A DNA stretch of 64,000 bases, from NCBI RefSeq assembly GCF_026914185.1, contig NC_070570.1, positions 2,356,001-2,420,000 on the forward strand, read 5' to 3'. The notes below the pieces were generated by a model. It was given only the letters and a program-made list of their open reading frames with translations. It was not told the DNA's origin and ran no database searches. The translations under genes and the position numbers were made by a program. The stretch's first letter is position 1; each line of letters starts with the position of its first letter. This document shows positions 1-12,005 of the stretch, piece after piece. This DNA is from Puccinia triticina. Taxonomy: Eukaryota; Basidiomycota; Pucciniomycetes; Pucciniales; Pucciniaceae.

Positions 1-1076
1 ACTTGGATTATGTCACTAGGAACACATTAACCACTGGATAACGAGATAAAGAGGGGCAAATGGCCCCCTCTGGCTGATATATTTGCTAATATCACCTTCA
101 CGTGGGCAGATATTGTGAAGGAAGTTAAAAAGCTTATTGATTGAGATGCAATATAGTAATGCACTTCCATTATGGTTATTGGTAAGTCTAAAGGGGCCCA
201 AGTTTGTTACACTACCATTAAGTTACTGATAAACATATTGTATATACCCACCGTGGCATTGCTACCAGCCACCTCTGCCAGATCCTTAGCCCTTTTACAC
301 CAAGCTGAACTAAATCACTGAACTCCCTGGATGACTGCCATCCAAAATTTCCAGAACCTTTCCTCACTACCAGGAGAATAAATTCAGCTCCTCTTCCCTA
401 TATAAATAATTTCAGCCATCCTAGAGGGTGATTGAAATAAAATCCATCTGGATGAGCTCTCCCTCCAGGTATAATGTTAAATTGAACAATAAAATTCTCA
501 GTATGTTTAAATTGGCCCAGTTGATCCAGGTCTCAGTCTTCACTGATTACACTCAGGTTTTCTGGAATATAAGCCCCTCCATTAGATAGAGATTCACCTT
601 GCTTCGTGTAAAATGATTACTTAAAAGAATTATATGAATCCCACTTTCCCACTTCTCATTCCTTCTCCTTAGCCCATGTGGAAATCGCAGAGAAAGCATA
701 TATTTCAAATTAACCAACCAATCTAAAATATGTTTCTCACCCAATTAATTTATACTTGTTTTTATGCAGACCAATATAATTTCTATTGGGTCTTTGTATC
801 TAATTTTTTTTTGGTGTATGGGTAGTTTGACTGAAATTTTTTATTCTAACAACCACAAAATCAATCACAATCAAATGTTTCACCAATTTTGTTTAGATAA
901 AAAATCCACATTAATACAAATTTCATGTATGGAAACACCTTTGCAAGAATATTCCTTATGCAAATCAGTGGGAGCCTTTGCCATTTTTTGACATGAAATA
1001 AGAAAAACATCAGGATTTATCTTTATTAATCTGGGTGGTGCATTCTGAGATGAAAATGAAATAGTATGGGATAACT
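1..1076. other. AT-rich region without recognised gene
   Basis: Short open frames on both strands only; none shows a domain or a splice-consistent model. It lies downstream of the 3' end of the KDZ transposase gene. Confidence 0.6.
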
Positions 1077-1080
1077 CTAT

Positions 1081-1175
1081 ACATCATCATCATCATCATC
1101 ATCATTATCATCATCATCATCATCATCATAATCATCATCATCATCATCATCACCACCATCATCATCATCATCAAC
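1081..1175. repeat. (ATC)n microsatellite encoding the poly-Asp tail
   Basis: Nearly pure CAT/ATC triplets on the plus strand. On the minus strand they read GAT in frame with the last KDZ exon and give an acidic tail of about 35 mostly Asp residues before the stop. Confidence 0.9.
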
Positions 1176-3107
1176 TTCATGATCATCTTCATCATCTTCA
1201 TCATCACTCTCCTCTTCATGATTTTCTTCCATTGTCACTGATTTTCTGGTTAGTTTTTCCCACAATCTCTTATTCTTCATGATAACTTGATCCCATTGAG
1301 CTTTAACTTCCAAATCCTGGTCTGCATAATCAATCCATTCTTGACTCCAGTTCAACACTTGAATACAGCAAGTGTTCCACATCATCCATCGTCGGCAATA
1401 TCGCTTTGCAAGGTTTGAAACTACTGAGTGCAGCACTGCCTCTTGAATATTTTTCTCTGCGCAAATATTGACCAAACGCTGCTCAATATCTGAAGGACCA
1501 TCAAGTTCCTGATTGCCTATATTGATCAAGAATGGTCAATCATAATGAAATAGTAATTATTTTGGTCAATACTTACAGATCTGCAACACTTCAAAGATGG
1601 TCTCCAACTTACCTGCCATCTCAATGGCCCATTTCAACGCCTGTCTTGCTTCCCGGGATATACGACGCAATTCATCCTCACAATTTCTTACAGTGAGATA
1701 GGCCTGAATTCCTTTCTGAGTATCCAAGTCAACAGCCCACGGTTCATTTGGGTGATCAAGCAAACCAATATTCCAGAATGGATCATTGATTCCCAAAGAT
1801 TTAACGTTGTCAAATGTTGGTGTTGGTAAATCTTCTTCTGGGGTGAAATCCGAGTTATAATTGGCAGCTCGGTGATTATATGAAATCCATTTATTCTTCA
1901 AAAGCTTAATTTTGGTATTCATCTGCTTCTTGAAGCGTCCTTGTACACGTGTTCCTGCTCAAATAACTAGTTATCAGATACTGGCTGAATATTAAATGTT
2001 ATATGCAAGCAATTATCTAGGTATTTACTGACCTGATCCTCGTTGATCCCATTTCTTCTGCAACTCAATCACTCCAACCCTTGCTTCGTAAAGCTTTGAC
2101 TTGCTGATTTTGACTTTCATCAAGGCTTTAGCTTCTCCACCTGCATTATTCATTAGTTTTAAGTGACATGGTCATCAGTAACTGATTTTTTCACATGGGA
2201 GAGGTTGCTTACTGGAAACACCAGGCAAATTTCGAAAACATTCCAATCCAAGCTGACAAATGATCCTCTCAATCTCTCCTTCCAAAAACAAAAGTGTATT
2301 GGGACCCTGTTCCATCTGTAATATCTGAGCTTCAGTCCGATTCCTCCGCCTAGTCTGTCCTATCTCAACAATCTCTTGCCTAGTCAAGAATCACATGTTA
2401 GTATTTTTTTGATCCAGATTTCAGAACAAGAGATATACACTTTACTCACTGTGCTTCCCGGAGTTTGTCCTCCAAAAAGACAAGCTCTTCCATTTGTTTC
2501 TTCATTTGTAACTCGGTTTCATTCTCCATTGCTCCTAGTTGCATTTCCCTCTGTCAATCCCATTGTCCACTCAAATATGATATTTTGTGACCAGATGATT
2601 GCTCAACCTCTACGAGAATCTTCTGTGATTCTATCAAAAGATTTTCAATCTTTATTCCCCTTTCAAAAAGCAGACGGACTAGAAAGTCTTCATCAGCTTT
2701 ATTTCACTCTATAATAACCAAATGAATAAACCCACAGGCTGACATGTTTCCATTCTCATTGTGATGAATCAATTGAAGATCAATGGAACAAAGCCGGTGG
2801 TTCTTTGTGCAGTAGCGAAGTTGGCTGATTAAAGGTGACAAGGAGGCCCACAAACGTTCCATTCCCTCGCCATCAGACATTCCCCAGCCTTCATTTAATC
2901 TAGGGTTGTATCGTAGCTGGCAAGTCCATTCGTGCACATATGCGTGGAAAACACTGGTTCCAAAGCTGAGCAGATTTGATTCCCTCTCTTCAGCAAATTG
3001 ATCTTGCTTTTTTGTGGGATGAAATGAAAATAAATCAGTGATCTTAAAATTTTCCATACATATTAAAATGCACAAAAACTTACTCAAATTATTCCCTTCT
3101 CAAGATT

Positions 3108-3308
3108 AAGGGTGTTCAAAGTTGAAATCATAAAATTTTCAATGCGTAAAATCATAAAATTATAAAACTTTCAAGTGATGATTTCATATGTACCATCCTA
3201 GAAATGTTGCTCTGATTTGAGTGCTTGGGTGCAACATATTTTTTTCAGCTTAGAATTTTATGATTTTATGGTGTTATGATTTTATGCAAGTCAACTTTGA
3301 ACACCCTA
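3108..3308. mobile_element. 201-bp MITE with ATT target duplication inside the KDZ gene
   Basis: Terminal inverted repeats AGGGTGTTCAAAGTTGA (left) and its complement (right) enclose AT-rich noncoding DNA. ATT is duplicated at 3105-3107 and 3309-3311. Removing the element and one ATT joins YDIGCN to LEKGII in frame. A 3-bp duplication suggests a PIF/Harbinger-type element, but the ends do not prove the superfamily. Confidence 0.85.
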
Positions 3309-4926
3309 ATTGCAGCCAATATCATACAAGAATCCCGTTTTCTTGCTTTCTCCATTCACTTCTTTTGTAAGCTGCATCATATGATTAATCATAGTCAAGG
3401 GGAAGTGAGATCTGGTAGAAAAAAAAAAAAATTTCTTTGGTTATTTTGTATTTATTTAATACTAGTTAGTCCAAAAAGATATAAATCACATACTTTTCAC
3501 CACTCTTTTCAATTTTAATCATCTTTATAAGTTGATCATGGCGGCAAGCCATCCCAAATAGTCCAGTATCATCACATCCCTTCCAGGTGCTTGCATTTCT
3601 GGTATCGGCAGCAGCTGTGTGTTGCTCAGTACACCGGTCCTAAAATATTCCATAAAAAGTTAAAACCAATGTCAGTGTTTTGTATGTTTGGTTCCAAAAT
3701 ATCAGCTCACAGTGGCTTCCAATGTTGAGCTTGGCTGAATATTTTCCAGTAGATCTACCATGCTAGATACCTCTGATGGTTGAATAAAAAGGCTTGGGGT
3801 CTTGAGGCTTTCGGAGATCTCAACACTTGCTTTGAGGTGCCTCCAGTGTTGGAAGTTACCATCCATGCACAAAATATAATCAGGCTCATCTTCCCTTTTT
3901 CCAACCACTTCAGGTCCATAGCACTTTGGACAAATATCAGCAATTTTGTCCATTGGACTCATATTCATCACCTCTTCTACTAAATCCTTCTCTCTGCAAA
4001 GCATTTCCCGATAAGCATCAACTGCAGAAGACAATGGCTTCCTCCATTCACGTGTCTAAATAAAAATTGTATTCTTTTGAGCATAAATGCATTGTTTTCC
4101 CAAATTAATATCACTCACACTAAATGATCCTTCTGAATCGTTGGTCTTGGGGGGAACCAATACAAGAGGGTTGTTTGAATCCAAAAATTCATCAAGAGCT
4201 TCAGAGAAGGGTTGCATTGCTACCGCACAATGTTTCCAAAGTATATGGTGTAGTTGTAGAAGACGAATTGAGAATGCTGTCCTGGGAAACCTTGGACTTG
4301 CACCTATGTACCCCATCTGAATAAGCCTCACTTGATCTGGTTGGCATTCACAGAATCTGACTTGTGACTCTTTACGTGCTGAAATATTGATTTAATCAAC
4401 ATATGCTTTTGGAAGGGCAGCAAAAAATCAACAGAAGAGCTCAACTTAAAATATCTACAAGCACCACTTGCCGTTCTTGGTTTTCTGGACATTCACATTC
4501 AGGTTTCCAGTCTTTATTCCATTTTTCAACATCTCCCCAGCTTGATGTTTTTGCAGAACAGTTGTAAAACCATGAGAACATTTGACTATACACCTCTTCC
4601 CACTGTTTTGCATCCAGTTCACGTTTACGCTTGTTACGTTCACCTTGCAGATAGTCAATCAAACCTTGAACTTGTGGGTCATTTGGGTTGGGATTGATAT
4701 CGTGGTCAATGGGCAAGTTTTCAGGATGTTGGATTGGGTTTTGGACTTGATTTTGATGAGCAGAGCCTGAGGTTTGGGAATCCCCAGTTGTAGGCAGCTG
4801 CATCAAATTCATGAATTGGTGACTTGCTTGGTTGGTTTCTTCAGAAAATACCACTCCTTTGCTAGTCTTTGGCTTCCTACATCTCTTCCGCTTGTTCTTT
4901 CCTCCGTCACCCTCAAAGCCCCGCAT

Positions 4927-5760
4927 TTTCTATCCCGGTTACCTGATAATAATTATCTGGTGCGTTATCAGCTTATACCAAGTGAGTTTGAAAAGATTTG
5001 ACAAGTACCATACCTTCTGTTGTAAATGTCTTCCAAGCTGAACGTTGTGGATATTGTGTTATGTAGTTTTGGGAGTTTGCAATCAGGTGAAGTGCCCCTG
5101 ACACAGAGACACTCGCCCCAAGTTTGCCCTTTGAATGGGCTTGGGCCTTTGATGTTTCAGGATATCCTGGCTCAAAACACTTCAATCCTCACCCTCAAAA
5201 CACTTCAATCCTCACCCTTGCCTTCCACCAGGCTTGGTACAATTGCAACATCGTGTAAAACATGCATGCGCGTCCGCTGTCCAAAAACAAGGCCCTTATG
5301 TTTCCTTTTTCTTTTATCCTGACTATGTTTTTCTATGTTTAGGGCCTTGCCCATTTTGGCTCGTCCTTCACCTGTTTGCTGTTTGTAATTGTCTCACGTT
5401 GGTTGTGAATTGGCTGAATCTTAGAACTTATGTACTGAAGCACGTCAATGACGAAACATTCATCATTTAGTTGCATTTTAAAGAGGAAGTTACATAACTG
5501 GCCTAAACATGTGATAAAACAATGTTATGATGAAGTGGGAGAGAGGATACAAGAAAGATTGATGCCATATTTTGGTTCCCTCCACCCAGAATCAAACTTC
5601 ATGAGAGATGGAAGGAATAGGCTGGCTCTTTTATGGCAATGGTCCCCTTTTCAGCAGCTATTCTTGACTCAAATACTCAGGAAGCTAAAGTACTAGAGAT
5701 TTTGACGTATCCATAATTGAGTATGTCTCAATTCATTGCTGGTGTTTGAAAGCTGGTACT
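4927..5760. other. Spacer upstream of the KDZ gene, no gene recognised
   Basis: Contains an 82-codon plus-strand frame (5448-5696) and a 70-codon minus-strand frame (5185-4973), neither with a recognisable domain. The KDZ promoter or a further 5' exon would lie here, but I see no convincing box. Confidence 0.4.
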
Positions 5761-5762
5761 TA

Positions 5763-7576
5763 CATTAACACATGTCATAACGGAAGGGGCGCTTTGAGCC
5801 GAATTGTATAGCTGACGCTGGCACCGTAAACTTCTAACAGAGTCGGAAGCAAGAGTGCATTAAAGCGCCGGACGACCTGTTCGCGTGAAGTTGATTGAAG
5901 CATTTCACTTCGATGAGAATGGCTGCTTCTTTGTTTGACTCCTTAATTTGTGACAAAGAGCTGTAGGCGAGAGCAGCCAGTGCCCTGGCTGAAATATCAG
6001 GCTTGATGTCTTCGTCCATCGCGGATCGGACACCAGGAAAAGAATTGGTTGTTTCATTGAGTGGCGCGGGTGCCTCTGGAACACTGGTCGAGGCGTCTTC
6101 TTCATCTTTCATCGCAACATTTTCCTGCGGGGTTGTCGGCTTTTTGGCGAGTTTCGAATCGAAAATACCACCTGAAAAAGCCCCTGTTTCAGCTGGAAAG
6201 AAGTATGATAGAGAGAATTTCGACACTAAGACAATGAGCTTACTTTTCGGCAGAGGGGGTAGAACTTCAACAAAAAGATTGATTGCTTGTTGAATTTGAC
6301 TAAGGAAAAAATGAAATGTTAATAAGTTGCATCACTGCGTAAGGGTACTAAGGAGAGTTTTTGGAAACAGAAACCTACTTCCTATCTTTCCGCATCAAAG
6401 CTTGGGTGATAACCGAGGAGTTGCTGGTCAGCTCGAGAGCAAGATCGTGTTCGTCAGGAATCTCCGGAGGAGTCTGCCCAACCAATATGCCATAAACTGT
6501 ATCAGCAAGACCAGCATCCAGGAGATTGGTCGCTACTTCGGGACTACTCCTGCCGATATTGGTAAATGATTTGAGGATCGCCGAGAAGATATTGTCGCTG
6601 ATCTTGGTTCCACCGACAGGCGACAGGAGAGCAGTCAGAGACGATAAGACATCCGGCGGTAGCAATTGCTGGAGCTTATCGGGATGATGCCGGTAAGAGT
6701 CGGTGACGCGGGTGATAGCAAGGACAGCTTGTTCCAAAACTCTTTGATCTGAGTACGATAATATTTTGCGTAGGATGGGGAATACGTCTCTGATCATTTC
6801 GAAACTTTCACTAGATATCGAGCTACAGCAATTTGCAGCTGCTGTGACGGCCGTACGTTGGACATTTGTAGAGAAAAAGTAGAGATACTGCAGGAGTGCT
6901 GTCAGCCCCCCTTCCCAAACAATCGATGAGGGCAACTCTTCCGAGATTTTCTCAAGGGTCTGGAAGGCAAAAGGAAATGGGGTGAGTAAAAGGGAGAAGT
7001 GTGTAATATAGCTGGGGAAAATCAACAATATACACTCAGAGACTGTTCTGCCAAGTCAATGAAATTTATCTCCAAGAGTTTTGCGCAGAGAACTGGTACG
7101 GCCCCATGATGAACAACGGTATGTGCACTGCCGGGTAACGCTTCCATCAAGTTGGCCAGACAGCGGGAGGCTAATAACATCTGTTCGACTTCGGTACCCG
7201 AGCTAGGATGATCGTACAAGCTTGAGCTACTACCAGTGGCTGTGAGGGCGGCGACCAGGGCGACTTCGTCTTCTTCATCTTCGGATTCATGATGGTCGCT
7301 TTCTCCACGCAGGATGGCCACTAGTTCGCGGGCAAAGGAGTCTGTTTGGAAGTATCCAGCTAGAGTATCTTCAGTACTGACTGCCAATATTTCAACGAGC
7401 TCTTGCAAGGCTACCAATCGACTGGTGGATGATCCGGAGCCTCGGGCCTTGAGGGATTGAAGGATATTCTTGAGACAATGGGTGAACCCGGCCATGATCC
7501 CACCTAGACCGCGCAAGCCACTGATACCCATGGCATCTAATCCGGCAAGAGTCCCTGTAATGAGAGGATCAGTCAA
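5763..7576 (-). pseudogene. UFD4: UFD4-like HECT E3 ligase fragment, copy A (N-terminal armadillo region)
   Basis: UFD4/TRIP12 proteins are large E3 ubiquitin ligases with N-terminal armadillo-type repeats and a C-terminal HECT domain. This copy holds the N-terminal part: LALQELVEIL-like and STEDTLAGYF segments (7576-7040), acidic ESEDEEDE stretch, then exon 6960-6375 with SDQRVLEQAVLAITRV and DKLQQLLPPDVLSSL, then INLFVEVLPPLPKS (about 6290-6230) and an acidic linker. A frameshift near 5910 moves the frame from AAILIE into a second frame that carries REQVVRRFNALLLPTLLEVY, and the copy ends at a splice donor near 5765. No HECT domain follows. The missing C-terminal half, the frameshift and the second partial copy next to it show a truncated, non-functional duplicate. 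Confidence 0.72.
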
Positions 7577-8560
7577 GGCCGGAACGTTGCGATGTAGTCG
7601 AGGAACAATGGATGGATGCTACTGCTGCCGTGACGACCAAGCGAAGACGGAACTTGAAGGAGGTCCTCGTTGAGCAAGCTCGATGTTGTAGAGATGTGTG
7701 ATTTGGATCGTGAACCTCCAGCGGTGACATTTGATATTTTGGTCTTGATGGAAAGCCCGACGGGGTTGATTGGGCAAGACAATGGAGGACTTCCCGTGCG
7801 ATCTGGGAGTCTCGCAGATGTCAATATAGATCCTCACGCCTTCTCGCCAAAATATAGAATTGTAATTGTCCGGCAACTTGGCCAAGCGGAGTTCAACCAT
7901 CTCAAGGGCATACATCACGAGTGAATTCACACTAAGACAATGATCTTACTTTTCGGCAGAGGGGGTAGAACTTCAACAACAAGATGATCAATTGTTTGTT
8001 GGTTTTGACTAAAATAAGTTACATCGCTGTGTAAGGGTACTAAGGCCAGATTTTGGAAATAGAAAGATACTTCCAATCTTCCCACATCAAAGCTTGGGTG
8101 ATAATCCAGCAGTTCCTGGTCAGGTGTAGAGCAAGCTAGTTTTCATTGGGAATCTCCGGAGGAGCCTGCCCAACCTCCTCCATAGAAGGTATTGGCAAGA
8201 CCAGCATCCAGGAGATTTGTCAGAACTTTTGGGCTACTTCTGCCATTGGAGAATGATTTGAGGATTATCAAGATTATGCTGTTGCTGATATTTGTTCCGC
8301 CAACCAGAAACAGGAGAGCAGTTGGAGACAATAAGACTTCTGGTGTTAGCAGCTGCTGGAGCTTATCATGATGATACTGGTAAGAGTTGGTGACGTGGAT
8401 AAGAGTATGGTCAGCCTCTTTAGAAACTCTTGGTTCTGAGTAAAATAAGAATTGCATAGGATTGGCCATAAATCTCTGACCATTTCAAAGATGGATGTAC
8501 TACACCTGCCTTGATCTCACTATAGATCACTAGTCTGGTGCAGCTCTTCCAAAATAAAAC
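7577..8560 (-). pseudogene. UFD4: UFD4-like fragment, copy B (more decayed, internally deleted)
   Basis: A second, more diverged copy lies directly upstream of copy A on the same strand. 8469-8143 repeats the DKLQQLL and NLLDAGLA segment of copy A with many substitutions. 8010-7930 repeats the VVEVLPPLPKS segment. The next recognisable piece, YALEMVELRLAKLPDNY with FWREGV (7918-7830), normally follows the piece at which copy A ends. In copy B about 150 residues between these points are missing. Downstream frames (7824-7573) are Ser/Pro-rich and may belong to copy B or to the low-complexity N-terminus of copy A; the border is uncertain. Confidence 0.6.
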
Positions 8561-8667
8561 ATTCTGTTTTCAGACTTGTGGGATGCTTATTTTTGGAACT
8601 ATGATTAATAATGAAATAAATGAAGGGAAATCAATTGGCTATATTGGATAAGATGGATACAAATATT
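8561..8667. other. Short spacer
   Basis: AT-rich DNA between the TET/JBP-like stop codon and UFD4 copy B; it would hold the 3' UTR of the former. Confidence 0.4.
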
Positions 8668-11600
8668 CTAATAATCAAGTTTCAAGTGGTTGGCTGGGCA
8701 GTCTGAGCGCTTGGGAACATTCATGATTCTTTCGCCTCCTGGATGGGAGTTGATCCAATGCTCACTGAAGTCTAGGACAAGGTACTTAGCAAGATCATAA
8801 CAAGAGACCCGGACTGGGTTGAAGCCACTTGAGGAAAAGAAAGCCAAATTTATGAGAGAGCAGATATACGTGTTTGTTCTCTTCCAAACTGGCTCAATAA
8901 TTTCTTCAATCAAAGGGGGCTGCAGCAAGTTCACCTTTGCCACTATTGAAACAAACAGGAAAGCCTTGGATGCTGAGATAAATGAGCGGTCAGAGGGAGT
9001 GAGTAAAAGCCCCCGAATTCCAGCCACACAGAATGAAGTGATGAGTTGAAAAGAAGGTCTAGATGTATGTTCAGATGGTAGCTTCGCCCATTGTTCTGCG
9101 TAAGTATGTGACACTGTTTCCAATCGATGCATTTTACAGCGACCTTTGAGGATAGCATAAGCAAGCAGCATTTGATGGATGGTCTCGACCAACTTGTCCA
9201 GTGATAAGAAACTTATTTTGAGTTCTTTTGATTTAGATGAGATCTGAAAACCATTGGTGATGCATTGAATAAAATATTTGATGATTGAAATTTCAGGTTC
9301 AAGGTGATTTTCACCTTCTTCTGGTGCAATGTAGACTGGGAGAGCATTGATGTCCTGGGAAATGAGTGAAATGGCCTGAAAGATAACTGATGCCCACTTC
9401 ATCTGCATTGATTCTGAGGGGTGACAGAAGAGTTGAAAAATTGAAGAAAGCTCTGATCCAATGTTGTTGTTGGTTTCAATGTCTTCTTTCTGGCCTTCAC
9501 TGGGAAATCTCCAAATGTCTGGTTTGAAGAATGGCTCATTTTGGTGAGGCAAAATTAAATCTGGACCTAATCAATCAAAATCAAATTCCATCAATAACTA
9601 TGAATTTAAAATGTAATTTCAATAACTATGAATTTAAAATGTAATTGATGAAATTATGTTTACCCTCTAGTCTCAATTTCTTGAGCCATGATTTCATGGT
9701 GACATCAACACGATTGATACTGAGCCTTGAGGAAAGTTCACAACTGTACTCATTTAGTGGCTTCATTCTATGTGTACGAATGCAGTAAAGCTGATTAATA
9801 GATTCAAGTGCCATTTTGTAGCCACAAGAGCCAAGGGGCCTGGTGTAAATCTTGTGTATTGGGGCAAGCTCATTTCTGTATTTCATTGTGACTAGCTGGT
9901 TGGTAAGCAATTCTTGGGATCTAGGATTTGCATCATGCTGGTTTCTTTCATGATTCAAGTTGGTGTTAACAGGAGGTGTGCTTTCCGCATTTGATTGATG
10001 TTTTGGTGCCAAGTTTGACTGCTTTTGAACAGTTTTTTTCTTTTTGGGCTTTTTTGACTTGTGTGCAGAGGGATGAGTGCTGATGATTTTTGAAGAACAA
10101 GGATGGCATTGGGAATCTGACTGCTGGCAAAATTTTTTGACTGATTTGCAAGTACGCCCCAATACTTGCCTCCGCTTCCCAAGCAGTTCTGGTTTGCCAA
10201 TTTTTACCTGATCATCTTGTGGTAATGGTCTTCCTTCAGTGACATCTGTGTGTAGCAAAATCAAGATATCAGATGCCAGAAATAAGGGAAAGTAGATGGC
10301 TTTAGAGACTGACCTTTTGAGAGTTTATCAACAGCCTCAATTACCTGTCTGGTGAGATGGCAAACCTCTTGTGGAAGTTTTGAATTTTTCCAGACAAACT
10401 CTAGTTGCTTCCGTGCTGCCATCATGTTGTTCAGGAGCTCTTCTGCTGATAAAATTGATTTTTCAATTTCATCATCTGATTCAGACAGTTCACTTGAATC
10501 TTCACTTGAATCTTCACTTGAATCAGAGGTTTCAGATTTTGAGTCAGAATTGGAGTTGTTGCCTGTATTATCCCCTGGTACAGTAGAAAGAGATCAAAGT
10601 TCAACATCAAGGGATAGTTTGGGGAAGTAGAATTTTATTCTTACCAGTAGGATAAACTAAACATCTGACTTGTTGATCCCGCATTTCAAATCCTCCAAAA
10701 ACAAGGTCTGATTCGGAAAGTGCAGTAACACATCCATCATACAATGGTTTGCTGATTTGAACTGAGAAGGCAAAACAGGTGAAGGGACTGTTGAGGGGTC
10801 GCACTGATTTGACGGTTTGGTGATAGAGGAGATTTGAGGCCCAGAACATATCAGTCCAACCATCTACTGCATTAAAATCAACCACAGTAGATATTCCTGG
10901 AAGAAAAAATTGGCCATATTCAATGTCATAGCCACCAGATTTACTTGCAGGTTCCCCAGAAGCCTCCTCTATTCCACACCAGCCGCCATATGAGATTGGA
11001 CCAACATCATTGTCTATGTGTGCTTGGTTGGAGAATTCACCCCATGTTGCAGTGAGATTTGATGCAAAAGGAGTTGAATTTGAATTATTGAATTCCAGGT
11101 CACCAAAGCCAGGCACTTTAGCTTTTTGCATCTTCTCAACAGCTGGAAGAAATAAACCAGGGGCAAGTTTCTTAAATCTGCTTGCTATGATTGACTCAAT
11201 CTTTGGTAGTTGAAGTATGAGATTCTTCCACTCCAAGTAATCTTCTTCAGTTTGTATGTTTGAAGGTGTGTAGGTGCCTGGTTTGAACATGGCAATATTA
11301 ATATTTATGATGGAATTTTTTTTTAATCAATAACTAATGATTATGGGGACTTACCAGCATGTTCTGTGGGTTCATATCCCTTTCTCCAACCAAACCCCTT
11401 CATAATTCCAGTCAGGAAAGAGCTGTTTGTTTGGGTATTGTAGAATCGCCCAAGTTGCACAAGAGTAGTGGTTAAAAATTGAATATCTTTGAATTCTTGA
11501 GGTGTCATATCTGACCATTTTGTTTGTTTGACAAGAAGACCTAGTTCACGGTTGAGGTTTGTCAGTATTGCTGTTGGGGCTTTTGGATTGATCAGATGTT

Positions 11601-11850
11601 CTGCTTGTTCAAGGAATTTCTGGGTTTCATCAATTGAAGCAACTTCTGGGTATTTGATTTCTTCATGAGATGATATTTGATCTATACTTAAAGTCACACA
11701 ATCTGCAATGATATCATTGGAAATGCACTGGCCAGTTTGAGGATTTCTTGTAATATTTTGTATGTAAAATTCACGCTTAGCTTGATTGTCTCTTGGTTTG
11801 AGGACGGATGTTGCTTGAATGCTGGGGTGGACTTCATTGAATGATGCCAT
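8668..11850 (-). CDS. TET/JBP-like 2OG-Fe(II) dioxygenase, five exons, apparently intact
   Basis: Exons 11850-11355, 11277-10645, 10574-10314, 10245-9664 and 9566-8668 join in phase at GT/AG sites and give a 956-residue protein without a premature stop. Exon 2 holds the catalytic domain, a double-stranded beta-helix that in this family oxidises methylated pyrimidines in DNA using Fe(II) and 2-oxoglutarate. Visible: FASNLTATWGEFSNQAHIDND gives the H-x-D iron ligands (about H252, D254), then VVDFNAVDG, and SNLLYHQTVKS gives the distal His (about H318) with Arg near 325 for 2OG. Residues 378-460 are a Ser/Asp/Glu-rich linker with a 12-bp DNA repeat; a Lys-rich stretch and a C-terminal third of unknown fold follow. 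TET/JBP genes are expanded in basidiomycetes, often near KDZ transposons; one lies about 4 kb away. Activity is inferred, not shown. Confidence 0.85.
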
Positions 11851-12005
11851 TATAGAAATATGAAGGAGCGGAAGAGAAAAAAATATGCTTGATGATTATG
11901 AGACTGAATATCATATATTTTTCAAGAAAACTTCACATAGTCTCAAACACAAAACAAAATAAGAAGTCTCATGATTCTTCTGGTTTGTTTCACACTTCAC
12001 CCCAA
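11851..12005. promoter_or_regulatory. Putative 5' region of the TET/JBP-like gene
   Basis: AT-rich DNA upstream of the start codon. No clear TATA box or pyrimidine initiator is decisive; listed only because any promoter must lie here or beyond the adjacent LTR-like sequence. Confidence 0.25.

Larger units (their letters stand above)
1077..4926 (-). pseudogene. KDZ-family DNA transposase (CxC1 cysteine cluster), decayed copy
   Basis: Eleven exons join in phase with GT/AG borders: 4926-4446, 4378-4119, 4055-3711, 3639-3494, 3411-3084, 3006-2736, 2696-2450, 2379-2213, 2140-2033, 1954-1577, 1516-1077. Without the MITE in exon 5 they total 989 codons. KDZ (Kyakuja-Dileera-Zisupton) proteins are cut-and-paste transposases with an RNase-H-like fold. 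Seen here: basic N-terminus; CxC1 cluster across exons 1-2 (CECPE, FCECQPD); CMDGNFQHWRH in exon 3; CTEQHTAA and GMACRHDQ in exon 4; YDIGCN in exon 5; VFHAYVHEW and GMSDGEGMERLW in exon 6; coiled coil in exon 7; EPWAVD in exon 10; poly-Asp tail in exon 11. Damage: a 201-bp MITE after YDIGCN and two in-frame TGA codons (3084-3086 and 2554-2556), both preceded by T, as from CGA. I infer an inactive copy; family assignment is firm. Confidence 0.88.

Noticed and set aside
1010..1219. Open frame of nearly pure Met/Ile
   Set aside because: It is the ATC microsatellite read in a shifted frame, overlapping the last KDZ exon.
8819..9049. Plus-strand frames across 8.8-11.2 kb
   Set aside because: Antisense shadows of the spliced TET/JBP-like gene.
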